A DNA stretch of 63,395 nt from an uncultured Prevotella sp. (GCA_900546345.1 URCI01000011.1:1-63395); one strand, 5' to 3'. Shown: positions 33,509 to 41,956, numbered from the stretch's first letter. The notes: a model not told the origin generated them from the sequence alone. Numbers and translations: made by a program.

Positions 33509-33676
33509 TTATAAGACATCAAGAAAACTCCTGACCACGTAATATAAGCAAACACCGACTGCAATCCATCTTAATGGACTCAGTTTGTGTTCCAGTTTGT
33601 ACTCCTTATATATATCATAGCACAGGATGTATGTGATATACAGAGATCCTAATAATAAAATCCAACTTGCCATCAT
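33509..33676 (-). CDS. 55-residue membrane peptide, unknown function
   Basis: A short frame translating to MMASWILLLGSLYITYILC, then YDIYKEYKLEHKLSPLR, then WIAVGVCLYYVVRSFLDVL. Two hydrophobic segments of about 18 residues with a charged linker predict a hairpin in the inner membrane. Codon use is natural, and a TACCTTTA box (one mismatch) lies about 25 nt upstream. A second Met at 33673 is possible. I recognise no family. It could be a toxin-like or regulatory membrane peptide, or a partner of the metal pump downstream on the same strand; none of these is shown by sequence. Confidence 0.5.
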   Translation of the reverse strand: MMASWILLLGSLYITYILCYDIYKEYKLEHKLSPLRWIAVGVCLYYVVRSFLDVL

Positions 33677-33842
33677 TTTCTGAGTTTTTGTGATAAAGGT
33701 AACAATTTAAAAAAAGTAATAAAGTAAGAATTCTCGTATTTTTGCGATTCTTAATTTTTTTTATTCGTTTCTCATGTGGACTGTCCGTCTGATAAATAAC
33801 TAAAAAAGCGACGGATGATTTCTAGGTTTCACTAAAAAACAG

Positions 33843-33850
33843 TATATTTG
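33843..33850 (+). promoter_or_regulatory. -7 box of the ComEA-like gene
   Basis: TATATTTG, 58 nt before the ATG at 33909. A second box, TATTTTTG, lies at 33737-33744. Confidence 0.5.
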
Positions 33851-33908
33851 CAAATAGATGCGGCATGGCAACAGCCATGCTGGCGGTTAACTTGAACACA
33901 GAAAGCCT

Positions 33909-34817
33909 ATGAGAAACCAATCATATCTCTATCAGCGTAGTGACCGGCTGGTGATGTTTTTCCTGCTTACCTTGGCTTTGGTGGGTGTCGCCCTGATGTT
34001 TTTTGTGGGCGGCGGCGATACGGAAACGACGGCATCGGCGGACTCCACCTCTGTGACGACAAAAGGGCGGGAAGTCTATCAGCCTTATGCTCAAGCAACG
34101 ACCCATGCCGCACGCTTTGCCTTTGATCCCAATACGGCAGACAGCACCCAACTGCTGAGACTGGGACTGCAGCCTTGGCAGGTGCGCAATATCTATAAAT
34201 ACCGGGCCGCCGGCGGTATCTACCGACAAAAGGAAGACTTTGCCCGGCTCTACGGATTGACGAAAAAACAATACGAGGAGCTGGCCCCCTATATCCGCAT
34301 CGGCAGTGATTATCAGCCCGCAGCAGACTATTATGGACGAGGCGGCTACCCTGACGAGACTACGAAAACAACAAGCCGGATGGCAGACACCACCCGGCAT
34401 TATGACTATCCTCATAAGCTCGGCGCAACGGAACACGTCAATCTGAACCTTGCCGACACCAATATGTTGAAACGTGTGCCGGGAATCGGCTCTTACTGGG
34501 CACGCCGCATCGTCAGTTATCGTGATCGTCTGGGCGGCTTTGTGTCGCACAGCCAACTCATGGAGATCGATGGTGAGTTTCCGCAGAAAGCCATTCCCTA
34601 TCTGTCCATCACATTGGGTGGCGTGCACAAGATGAATGTCAACACGTTGACGCTGGGCGAGCTGAAGCGGCATCCCTACATCAATTATTACCAGGCCAAG
34701 GCCATCGTGGACTACCGTCGCCTGCGCGGTCCGCTGCACAGCCTGAATGACCTGAGACTGTGCAAGGACTTTCCGCCTGACGAGATCAAGCGGTTGGCGC
34801 CCTATGTGACGTTTTGA
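33909..34817 (+). CDS. Membrane-anchored triple helix-hairpin-helix protein (ComEA-like)
   Basis: A 302-residue protein with one N-terminal transmembrane anchor (VMFFLLTLALVGVALMFFVGG, residues 15-35). A polar linker precedes three ComEA-type repeats of about 60 residues: FDPNTADSTQLLRLGLQP (near 76), LNLADTNMLKRVPGIGSYWARRI (near 180) and MNVNTLTLGELKRHPYINYYQAKAI (near 242). The second has the canonical PGIG hairpin. The topology puts the repeats in the periplasm, where ComEA binds incoming DNA during transformation. The gene lies next to a comF homologue, but ComEC and pili are not in this window, so a DNA-uptake role is only inferred. Confidence 0.82.
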   Translation: MRNQSYLYQRSDRLVMFFLLTLALVGVALMFFVGGGDTETTASADSTSVTTKGREVYQPYAQATTHAARFAFDPNTADSTQLLRLGLQPWQVRNIYKYRAAGGIYRQKEDFARLYGLTKKQYEELAPYIRIGSDYQPAADYYGRGGYPDETTKTTSRMADTTRHYDYPHKLGATEHVNLNLADTNMLKRVPGIGSYWARRIVSYRDRLGGFVSHSQLMEIDGEFPQKAIPYLSITLGGVHKMNVNTLTLGELKRHPYINYYQAKAIVDYRRLRGPLHSLNDLRLCKDFPPDEIKRLAPYVTF

Positions 34818-34852
34818 GCCTGGAAATAGACATTGACCAAAGAAATAAAAAG

Positions 34853-35230
34853 CTATGCCTTTGCCGCGATGCACTCGATCTCTACGCGTGCATTCTTGGG
34901 CAGTGTCTTGATGGCGACAGCAGAGCGGGCAGGGTAGGGTGCTTGGAAAAACTCGGCATACACGCTGTTCATCTCGGCAAAGTCAGCCATGTCGGCCAGA
35001 AAGACTGTTGTCTTCACCACGTCGGCCATGGTCAGTCCTGCCTCCTTGAGGATGTGCTGGATGTTGGTCAGGCTTTGGCGGGTGAGTTCTTTGATGCCTC
35101 CTTGTGCGAAGTCGCCGGTGGCTGGATCCACAGGCAGCTGTCCGCTGACAAAGACAAGATTGCCGGCCTGGATGGCCTGGCTGTAAGGGCCGATGGCGGC
35201 CGGTGCGTTGTTGGTTGCAATTTGTTTCAT
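34853..35230 (-). CDS. ridA: RidA-family enamine/imine deaminase
   Basis: A 125-residue trimeric cytosolic protein that hydrolyses reactive 2-aminoacrylate and related imines. The signatures are GPYSQAIQAGNLVFVSGQLPVDP, TVFLADMADFAEMNSVY and the C-terminal PARSAVAIKTLPKNARVEIECIA, with the active-site Arg and Glu. The start at 35230 is the Met before KQIATNNAPAAIGPYS; the frame extends upstream only as an out-of-frame shadow of comF. It follows comF by 28 nt and is last in the prmC-recX-comF-ridA operon. Confidence 0.93.
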   Translation of the reverse strand: MKQIATNNAPAAIGPYSQAIQAGNLVFVSGQLPVDPATGDFAQGGIKELTRQSLTNIQHILKEAGLTMADVVKTTVFLADMADFAEMNSVYAEFFQAPYPARSAVAIKTLPKNARVEIECIAAKA

Positions 35231-35258
35231 GATATTTCGATTGAAAAGTTGTAAAAAG

Positions 35259-35966
35259 TCAGTGATGTTGCTTGGCGATGGCGATGGAAAAGACGCTGAT
35301 CCGCACGTCGCCGGCCTGGCTGAGCTTGTCGGCCAGTGCGCTGGTGGTGGCTCCGGTAGTGACCACGTCATCGATGATGAGCACGTGGCGGTGACGGATG
35401 GGTGCCGCATTGATGAGCTCGAAGGCGTCTTTGACGTTTTCAAACCGCTGCTCTGTGGTCAGCCGTGTCTGGCTCTTGGAGAATGTCGTGCGGCGGGCCA
35501 CATGTGTCAGGACGGGCAGACCGCTGACTTCGCTGATGCCTTGCGCGATCACCTCACTTTGGTTATAGCCCCGTTGCCTCTGTCTGACCGGTGCCAACGG
35601 CACGGGGACGAGCGCGTCGATGCCGTCGAGAAAGCCAGTCCTCATCATCATCCTGCCGGCTTCCTGCCCCAGCCAAAAGCCCATCTCGGGGTGGTTGTGG
35701 TATTTCAGGTCAAAGAGCAGTTGGCGACGGTCGTCATACATATAATAAAACAGGGAGGCGCCCCGCTCGAAGTTTCGGATCTTGCCATAGAGCCGGTCCG
35801 CTACCAGATTGTCGTAAGGCCGTTCGAGAAAACCCGTGTAAGGCAATTCCATCAGACACGACGAGCAGAGCTGAGCCTCGTTGGGTGCCAGCCGCTTGCC
35901 GCAGATCGGGCAGAAGCGCGGTATGACAAAGTCGAGCAGACGGTCAATCCAGCTCCCCATGGTCAT
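35259..35966 (-). CDS. ComF-family phosphoribosyltransferase-like protein
   Basis: A 235-residue protein: an N-terminal four-Cys zinc finger (FCPICGKRL and CSSC, residues 18-37), then a type I phosphoribosyltransferase domain with the PRPP loop VLIIDDVVTTGATTSAL (near 195). ComF homologues are needed for natural transformation in several bacteria, where they are thought to act on incoming single-stranded DNA at the inner membrane; no PRPP reaction is established. It overlaps the end of recX by 23 nt (17 if Met3 is used), a sign of coupled translation. Confidence 0.88.
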   Translation of the reverse strand: MTMGSWIDRLLDFVIPRFCPICGKRLAPNEAQLCSSCLMELPYTGFLERPYDNLVADRLYGKIRNFERGASLFYYMYDDRRQLLFDLKYHNHPEMGFWLGQEAGRMMMRTGFLDGIDALVPVPLAPVRQRQRGYNQSEVIAQGISEVSGLPVLTHVARRTTFSKSQTRLTTEQRFENVKDAFELINAAPIRHRHVLIIDDVVTTGATTSALADKLSQAGDVRISVFSIAIAKQHH

Positions 35967-36459
35967 CGAGGTCTTCCTCGCTCACGCTGTCGATGCATTG
36001 CCGGATGAGGTCGAGCGAATAGCCTCGTCCCATGGCAAACTTGATGAGCTTCATGCTGCGCTCGTAATCGCTATTGGCATGAATGGTCGGCCATTTCGCC
36101 TTCAGCAAAGGACGCAACTGATCGAGATAGGCGCTGTCGGGCACACGGTCAAGGACGGGGGCATAGATGGCGGCCGGCACCCCTTTGGCGTAGAGTGCCT
36201 GCTCGATCTTGCGACGCCCCCATTGGTTGAACCGGATCTTGTCCTCTACGAAGGCCTCGGTATAGCGGGTGTCATCGACATAGTGGTTGGTCACGAGATA
36301 GTCGATGACCGTCTGCCGGTCTTCGGCTGGGATGCCCCACTGTCGTAGCTTCTGTTCCATCTCGCCCGTGCTGTGCTCGGCTTTGGCACAGAGTGCGGCG
36401 AGCTTTTGGGTGGCCCTTGCTGTTTCCTCACTGATCATCGTATCTTGCGTTTTCTTCAT
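35944..36459 (-). CDS. recX: RecX-family regulator of RecA
   Basis: A 171-residue, mainly helical protein of three tandem three-helix repeats. HSTGEMEQKLRQWG, FVEDKIRFNQWGRRKIEQALYAKG and a C-terminal MKLIKFAMGRGYSLDLIRQCI are the RecX hallmarks. RecX binds RecA filaments and limits their activity. Here it is not next to recA but sits between prmC (10 nt upstream) and comF (overlapping), an arrangement I recall in other Bacteroidota. The order links recombination control with a ComF homologue. Confidence 0.88.
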   Translation of the reverse strand: MKKTQDTMISEETARATQKLAALCAKAEHSTGEMEQKLRQWGIPAEDRQTVIDYLVTNHYVDDTRYTEAFVEDKIRFNQWGRRKIEQALYAKGVPAAIYAPVLDRVPDSAYLDQLRPLLKAKWPTIHANSDYERSMKLIKFAMGRGYSLDLIRQCIDSVSEEDLDDHGELD

Positions 36460-36469
36460 TGATCATTCA

Positions 36470-37357
36470 TTACTCCACATTCCACATTCCTACTGCGTAT
36501 CGCTTCTTGCCATAGTCGTCGTTGAGGATCTGCACGGCGTCATAGCCCGTGCTGGTCAGCAGTCGGCTGAGTTCCTCGGCATAGAGCGGATTGATCTCGA
36601 AGCAGAGACGCCCGCGCGGGCGCAACCGCCGTCGGGCTATCATGGCAATGGCCCGGAAGAAACGCAGTGGATCGTCATCGGGCACAAAGAGCGCCGTGTG
36701 TGGCTCGTAGTCGAGGACATTGCGCGCCATGGCCTCGCGCTCCTTGTCGGCGATGTAGGGCGGGTTGGAGACGATGCAATCATAAAGGCGGTCGCTGGGC
36801 ATGGCCCCCTCCGTTGCTTTGTCGTTGAGAGATCGCTTCGCCTCCTTTTGGGCTTCCGCCAACACATCCACCTGGCGGAAGAGCACTTGCGCACTCAGTC
36901 TTTCGGCATTGCCGCAGGCCTGCCGGAGTGCTTCCTCGCTGATGTCCCAGGCCTCTACACTTGACAGCGGCGCTTCCAGGGAAAGGGTGATGGCGATGCA
37001 GCCCGAACCGGTGCCGATGTCGAGGACATGTGCGCCGGTGGGCAGACCGTCCAAGACCAGCCGGCACAGTCCTTCCGTCTCGGGACGAGGGATGAGCACA
37101 CCGGGTGCCACACGGAACGAGCGCCCATAGAAGTCGGCCTCACCGAGCACATACTGTACGGGTTCACCGCTCTCGAGCTGCTGCCATATTTTGCGCAGCT
37201 TTGTTTCGTCGTCTGCCGATAATTCACTAACTTTGCCACAGACAAGGTCAGTGAGGCTCAAGCCGAAAGTCTTCTCCAGCGCAAGGCGAGTGACCGCCTG
37301 CGCCTCCTCTGCCGTGTAGAGGGAAGTGAGCTGATGCCAAAGTTGCTGATAAGTCAT
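36470..37357 (-). CDS. prmC: Peptide chain release factor N5-glutamine methyltransferase
   Basis: A 295-residue SAM-dependent methyltransferase that modifies the GGQ glutamine of release factors. The N-terminal helical domain is followed by VQYVLGEADFYGRSFRVAPGVLIPRPETE, the SAM motif VLDIGTGSGCIAI (near 116) and the substrate motif NPPYIADKE. The start at 37357 directly follows the promoter (TATCTTTG at 37362-37369); the frame extends further upstream only across ribD on the other strand and is rejected. First gene of the prmC-recX-comF-ridA operon. Confidence 0.94.
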   Translation of the reverse strand: MTYQQLWHQLTSLYTAEEAQAVTRLALEKTFGLSLTDLVCGKVSELSADDETKLRKIWQQLESGEPVQYVLGEADFYGRSFRVAPGVLIPRPETEGLCRLVLDGLPTGAHVLDIGTGSGCIAITLSLEAPLSSVEAWDISEEALRQACGNAERLSAQVLFRQVDVLAEAQKEAKRSLNDKATEGAMPSDRLYDCIVSNPPYIADKEREAMARNVLDYEPHTALFVPDDDPLRFFRAIAMIARRRLRPRGRLCFEINPLYAEELSRLLTSTGYDAVQILNDDYGKKRYAVGMWNVE

Positions 37358-37361
37358 AGTG

Positions 37362-37391
37362 CAAAGATAATAAAAGAAAGGCATATAACAA
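37362..37391 (-). promoter_or_regulatory. Promoter of prmC operon, nearly leaderless
   Basis: On the minus strand, TTG (37389-37391), a 19-nt spacer, then TATCTTTG (37362-37369). Only four bases lie between the box and the prmC ATG. The promoter fills the 36-nt gap to the divergent ribD. Confidence 0.75.
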
Positions 37392-37393
37392 CT

Positions 37394-38377
37394 ATGAACG
37401 TTCAAGAAAACAACAGGGAAACAGATGAAAAATACATGCGGCGCTGCCTGGAACTCGCTGTCAACGGACGGCAGAACGCCAAGCCCAACCCGATGGTGGG
37501 AGCAGTCATTGTCAGCCGCGACGGGCGCATCATCGGTGAGGGCTACCACGTGCGCTGCGGTGAGGGGCATGCCGAGGTCAACGCCTTTGCTTCCGTCAAA
37601 CCGGAAGACGAGCCGTTGCTGAGTGAAGCGACCATCTATGTGTCGTTGGAGCCTTGTAGCCACTGGGGCAAGACACCGCCTTGTGCCGATCTGATCATCA
37701 GCAAGCATGTGCGCCGTGTGGTTTGTGGATGCATTGATCCCTTTGCCAAAGTGCAGGGACGTGGCGTGAAGAAACTGCGCGACGCGGGCATAGAAGTCAC
37801 TGTCGGTGTGCTGGAGCAGGAGTGTCTGGCGCTGAACAAGCGGTTTATCACGTTCAATACGCACCACCGTCCTTACATCCTGCTGAAATGGGCTGAGTCG
37901 GCTGATGGCTTCATCAGTGGCGAAGGTGAACGGCAAGTCGCTCTTTCGTCGCCGTTCACCCAGATGCTGGTGCATAAGCTTCGGGCGGAGAACGATGCGA
38001 TTCTTGTCGGCCGTCACACGCTCGATGGCGATCATCCTCAGCTCAACGTGCGGTTGTGGACGGGGCGTGATCCCGAGCGCATCGTGCTCACCCATCAGCC
38101 AGCCAGTGTGCCTGAGGGCTTTTCGGCCTTTGACAGCATCGACGCAGTATTGGATCATCTCTATGCCGAGGGCAAGCAGAGCCTGATTGTCGAAGGTGGT
38201 GCCCAGACCTTGCAGGCTTTTCTCGACCGTGGACTTTGGGACGAGCTGCGCGTGGAGACAGCACCCGTCACCCTCACCGCCGGCGTGCGTGCTCCACAAA
38301 TGCCTGGCGGTATCGAGCTTGAGAGTCAGCAAGACTATGACGGGCAAGTCATCCGAACCTACAAAAAAGAGGCATAA
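37394..38377 (+). CDS. ribD: Bifunctional riboflavin deaminase/reductase
   Basis: A 327-residue enzyme for two early steps of riboflavin synthesis. The N-terminal zinc deaminase domain has HAEVNAF and EPCSHWGKTPPCADLI (Zn ligands His and two Cys, near 62-100). The C-terminal reductase domain begins ILLKWAESADGFISG and contains GRHTLDGDHPQLNVR, with the NADPH-site VEGGAQTL near 270. Start 37394 is the Met before NVQENNRETDEKYMRRCLELA, just after the prmC promoter. No FMN riboswitch lies upstream; the 36-nt gap is too short. Confidence 0.95.
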   Translation: MNVQENNRETDEKYMRRCLELAVNGRQNAKPNPMVGAVIVSRDGRIIGEGYHVRCGEGHAEVNAFASVKPEDEPLLSEATIYVSLEPCSHWGKTPPCADLIISKHVRRVVCGCIDPFAKVQGRGVKKLRDAGIEVTVGVLEQECLALNKRFITFNTHHRPYILLKWAESADGFISGEGERQVALSSPFTQMLVHKLRAENDAILVGRHTLDGDHPQLNVRLWTGRDPERIVLTHQPASVPEGFSAFDSIDAVLDHLYAEGKQSLIVEGGAQTLQAFLDRGLWDELRVETAPVTLTAGVRAPQMPGGIELESQQDYDGQVIRTYKKEA

Positions 38378-38907
38378 TAGATTATTTCCTTGGAAAAATA
38401 TTAATAAGAAAATATTCATGTGTATGCTTCCTCTTGCACGAGGGGGGAAGAGTAATGTGACATGGGGAATATCTATTGCACCTTTCTTTTCTAATTAATA
38501 ATAAATGCCTCGTCATTCTTGTTTAAAATTAAAATTCAATGATTATTAGAAGGTGCAAGGAATAGTTAAGACAGAAAAAATATGGTATCTATGAAAGTAT
38601 TAAAAACTATATTAATACTCATGGGAGTGTTTGTGGTAAGCTTTGCGTTATCTTACGTCTTAGATGTGTTCTTTTGTTGGATTTCAGATGGAAGTAAGCC
38701 ACAAAGTGATTCGTATCTTTATTATACAGCCTTCTCTACTGTATGGTGCATCATTATTGGTTATAAGATATGGATACAAAATAATAGAAACAAGGCGGGA
38801 AACGATGAAAATGAACAAGGTGGACCAGCTAAATAAGGACTCATGGAGGATGTTTTTATGATAACATTCAATTTGATGGAATGTGCGTCTTCAGAAGTGA
38901 GTAAACT
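38378..38907. other. 530-nt AT-rich gap with one small ORF
   Basis: Base composition is clearly more AT-rich than the surrounding genes. Apart from the 84-codon frame at 38582-38836 I see no promoter of standard form, hairpin or repeat. Confidence 0.55.
38582..38836 (+). CDS. Small predicted membrane protein, unknown function
   Basis: 84 codons: one clear hydrophobic segment (LKTILILMGVFVVSFALSYVLDVFFCWI), a polar loop with DGSKPQSDSYLYY, a second weaker hydrophobic segment (FSTVWCIIIGYKIWI), then a charged tail (NNRNKAGNDENEQGGPAK). That pattern is what a small two-pass inner-membrane protein looks like. The alternative start at 38591 gives MKVLK. No family is recognised. The gene lies in unusually AT-rich DNA, which may mean recent acquisition or weak constraint. 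Confidence 0.5.
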   Translation: MVSMKVLKTILILMGVFVVSFALSYVLDVFFCWISDGSKPQSDSYLYYTAFSTVWCIIIGYKIWIQNNRNKAGNDENEQGGPAK

Positions 38908-39870
38908 TCACCACTTCAGCACTCCATATTTCTCCTTTGCCCACAGTTGCACGGCGTTGATGATATTTTGCCAGATGACGTAGGCGCAGGGTGCGATGGC
39001 AGCGTAAGGGTTGAGAAAGGTCAGCGTGAGCCAGATGCCCACCACCGTATTCTTCTGTCCCAAGGCCTGTCCGGCACTGATGCTGTCGCCGTAGTGTGCG
39101 CCGACGAGCTTGCCCAAACCGAACTGGAATACCGAGATGAACAGTGGGACGACGCAAAGGGCTACCAGCGTGATGCCCGACACGGGCGCATGGAGAATGC
39201 TCTGCATGGCCAGTCCCATGATGATGGAGAGGTTGAAGCTCCACAGATAGAAGCCGAGGTTGCGGCGGTCACGGATCCATCTAGCCACGCGGGGCAGATA
39301 GCGGCGCGTGAGCAAGGCCAGACATAGCGGAACGATGAGTACGGTGAACACACGCTTGAGTACCATGAGAAAGGCAAAGAGAAAGCTGATGTCGGCACTC
39401 TTTTCCACCATTGGGAAGAAAAGAGGGATGATGACCGAGGTGACACAGTTGGCAATGAGAATGTACACGGTCATCGACTCGATGCTGCCTCCAAACTTTT
39501 CGGTGATCACCGGGGCGGCAGCTGCCGTTGGACAGATGAAGCAGATGAACATGCCTTCGAAGATGAGCTTCCAGCCTGGCGTCGGGGCAACAGCCACCAA
39601 TCCCACGCAGATGGCGGAAAGCGTCACACGGATGCCTTGCAGGATGAAGTGCCACGTGCGGGGACGGAGTTCCTTGACCTGTATCTTGCAGAAGGTGACA
39701 TAGAGAATGAGGAAGATGACGTAGGGCAGCAGCGCTACGAGTTTGGGTCCCATGAAGTCGCCAATAGGTTCCAATACGGGTATCTCGGAGAAGAGCAGAT
39801 AGACCAAAAAGCCTATGCACAGCGCAACCAGCAGTGTCCACTGCTTTAAGAATGTCAAGAGCTTGTTCAT
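38908..39870 (-). CDS. Bile acid:sodium symporter (BASS) superfamily transporter
   Basis: A 320-residue inner-membrane protein with about nine to ten hydrophobic helices. The BASS-type crossover regions are FICFICPTAAAAPVITEKFGGS (near 113) and HYGDSISAGQALGQKNTVVGIWL (near 260). Despite the family name, bacterial members carry varied organic anions; the substrate cannot be read from sequence. It stands alone on the minus strand. The stop at 38908 precedes a short AT-rich gap, and the start at 39870 has no Shine-Dalgarno sequence. Confidence 0.83.
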   Translation of the reverse strand: MNKLLTFLKQWTLLVALCIGFLVYLLFSEIPVLEPIGDFMGPKLVALLPYVIFLILYVTFCKIQVKELRPRTWHFILQGIRVTLSAICVGLVAVAPTPGWKLIFEGMFICFICPTAAAAPVITEKFGGSIESMTVYILIANCVTSVIIPLFFPMVEKSADISFLFAFLMVLKRVFTVLIVPLCLALLTRRYLPRVARWIRDRRNLGFYLWSFNLSIIMGLAMQSILHAPVSGITLVALCVVPLFISVFQFGLGKLVGAHYGDSISAGQALGQKNTVVGIWLTLTFLNPYAAIAPCAYVIWQNIINAVQLWAKEKYGVLKW

Positions 39871-39959
39871 ACTAACGATTGAGTCCTTTCTTTATTTATC
39901 GTATAGTTGGTGTAAATCCATGTTATTGATTTCATCCAATCTATATCCTACTAAATGAT

Positions 39960-41888
39960 TTATTCTTCTCTAAGCCCCTGCACATACTCAAACAGCTTCT
40001 TATAGAAGGGATGTCGGGTCATGGTGGCGGCATTGCCGAGGATGATAAGCTTCATGCGGGCACGGGTGATGGCCACGTTCATGCGGCGCAGGTCGCGCAG
40101 GAAGCCGATCTGCCCGTCGTCATTGGCGCGCACCATGGAGATGAGGATGATGTCGCGCTCCTGTCCCTGAAAGCCATCAACGGTGTTGACGGTGACGAGA
40201 TGGCGGAAGGGTTTGAAGAACGGGTCGCGCTTGATGAGGCCCCGAAGATACTGCACCTGTGCACGGTAAGGCGAGATGACGCCCACGTCGATCTGCTCAT
40301 CGAGGACGCGCTGCTTGCCAATCTTGGTATAGTAGTCGCGCAGCGTGTTGAGCGTGAGCTGTGCCTCACCTTTGTTGATGCGGCCAAAGCTCTCACCGAT
40401 GAACTGTTCGTGGAAACTGGGCTCGTCAGGGCCTACCTCCATCTCCGATGTGTCGATCCACTCCATCGGTATGTCGTAGTCGAGGATGCCACGGTGGGCT
40501 GTTTGCGGTGCACTCTCCACCTTGCCACCATAGAACCAGTCGGAGCTGAAGCGCATGATGGCGTCGTTCATGCGGTATTGCACTTGCAGGAGCGAGACGC
40601 ACTCGGGCTTGTTCTCGACGATACGCTCCATGAGTGTCTTACCGAGTCCGGCCTTCATGGCAGCGATACTCTTCACAGTGGGAGGCAGCTGACAGTGGTC
40701 GCCGGCGAGGATAACACGGCCGGCACGGCGCATGGGTATCCAGCAGGCAGCCTCCAAAGCCTGGGCAGCCTCGTCGATGAACAGTGTGGAGAACTTCATA
40801 CCTTCGAGCAGACGGCTGGCCGAACCGACAAGGGTGGACGCAATGACGCGCGCCTCACCGAAGAGGTCGGCATTGATGCGTATCTCCAGTTCTGTGGCGC
40901 GGCTCTTCAGTCGCTCCAGTTTCTGATGGTATTTCTCGTCACGTCCATGCTTGCTCTTACGCAACTCACGCATGGCCTTGCGGATGGCCCATAGCTGAGG
41001 ATAGTCGGGATGGTCGGCGAAGCGCCGTTCGTAGGTGAAGCCGAGCATCTTGTCATTGACACGTGAGGGATTGCCGATGCGCAACACGTTGACACCGCGG
41101 TCGACGAGCTTCTCACAGATCCAGTCGACGGCCATGTTGCTCTGTGCGCAGACGAGCACCTGGCTCTCGCGCATGAGCGTCTCGTTGATGGCTTCGACGA
41201 GCGTGGTGGTCTTGCCCGTGCCCGGTGGACCGTGCACGACCATGACGTCCTTGGCGCAGAGCACCTCGTTGACGGCATGCTCCTGCGTGGCATTGAGCCA
41301 GGGAAAGCGCATCGGTCCGAAGTGGAAGCGCTGGGCGGGAGCCTTGGAGTAGAAGAGATCCCGCAGATAGGCGAGTCGCCCGCTCTTGGCGCGCATCACA
41401 CGGTCAAGGGCATCGAACATCGTGCGGTAACTGGTCTCGTCGAACGACAGCTGCACGCCCACGGGTGCTTCGCAGCTCTGGATGTCGAGGGCATGACCCT
41501 CCGGAACGGTCACCACCATGCGGTCGCCGTCGACATACGATACGGTGGCGGTGAAGCCGAAGAGTTTGGACTTCTGTTTGCTGTCGCCTTGTGCTTGTCC
41601 GGCACCCTTGCTGTCTGCCATACGGAAGAAGACTACGGGCTTGCCATACTCGAAGTTATGTTCAATGCCCTCGTCGGTGGTGCGGTAGACCTCCAGGGCA
41701 AACTGGTTGAGTGAGTTGTAATAGCTCTTGCCTATGCGCACGGGATACCAGGCATCGCCACGCTTGACGCGGCGTGCTATGCCCATGGTGTCGGCCTGTT
41801 TGCGGAAGGCCTCACGCTCGGTCTGATATTCCAGTTGCAGCAGCAGGCGTTGTTGTTGCAGAGCTTGTATGGATGATGGTAGTGACAT
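39960..41888 (-). CDS. IGHMBP2-type superfamily 1 helicase
   Basis: A 642-residue DNA/RNA helicase of the Upf1-like group. An N-terminal beta-barrel region (about 1-150, with RRVKRGDAWYPVRIGKSYYNSL) is followed by motif I GPPGTGKTTTLVEAI (near 219), motif II FIDEAAQALEAACWIP, motif III ILAGDHCQLPPTVKS, motif V/VI TVNTVDGFQGQERDIILIS and NVAITRARMKLIILG. These are all intact. The bacterial function is unknown; 5'-3' unwinding is the family activity. The start is fixed by the promoter at 41896-41926. Confidence 0.93.
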   Translation of the reverse strand: MSLPSSIQALQQQRLLLQLEYQTEREAFRKQADTMGIARRVKRGDAWYPVRIGKSYYNSLNQFALEVYRTTDEGIEHNFEYGKPVVFFRMADSKGAGQAQGDSKQKSKLFGFTATVSYVDGDRMVVTVPEGHALDIQSCEAPVGVQLSFDETSYRTMFDALDRVMRAKSGRLAYLRDLFYSKAPAQRFHFGPMRFPWLNATQEHAVNEVLCAKDVMVVHGPPGTGKTTTLVEAINETLMRESQVLVCAQSNMAVDWICEKLVDRGVNVLRIGNPSRVNDKMLGFTYERRFADHPDYPQLWAIRKAMRELRKSKHGRDEKYHQKLERLKSRATELEIRINADLFGEARVIASTLVGSASRLLEGMKFSTLFIDEAAQALEAACWIPMRRAGRVILAGDHCQLPPTVKSIAAMKAGLGKTLMERIVENKPECVSLLQVQYRMNDAIMRFSSDWFYGGKVESAPQTAHRGILDYDIPMEWIDTSEMEVGPDEPSFHEQFIGESFGRINKGEAQLTLNTLRDYYTKIGKQRVLDEQIDVGVISPYRAQVQYLRGLIKRDPFFKPFRHLVTVNTVDGFQGQERDIILISMVRANDDGQIGFLRDLRRMNVAITRARMKLIILGNAATMTRHPFYKKLFEYVQGLREE

Positions 41889-41895
41889 GACAATG

Positions 41896-41926
41896 CAAAG
41901 TTAGTGTAAATGATGGGAATAGCAAA
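41896..41926 (-). promoter_or_regulatory. Promoter of the helicase gene, nearly leaderless
   Basis: On the minus strand, TTTG (41923-41926), a 19-nt spacer, then TAACTTTG (41896-41903). Seven bases separate the box from the ATG at 41888. Confidence 0.8.
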
Positions 41927-41956
41927 ATAAAATAGGTGAAATACAGAAAATAGGAT

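Larger units (their letters stand above)
33342..33908. other. 567-nt gap with one small gene
   Basis: Contains the P1B ATPase promoter, a degenerate C-rich repeat, the 55-codon minus-strand gene (33509-33676), and two TAnnTTTG boxes on the plus strand (33737-33744 and 33843-33850) ahead of the ComEA-like gene. Confidence 0.65.

Noticed and set aside
37358..38419. Upstream extension of prmC to 649 codons
   Set aside because: The extension lies entirely antisense to ribD and upstream of the prmC promoter; PrmC homology begins at 37357.
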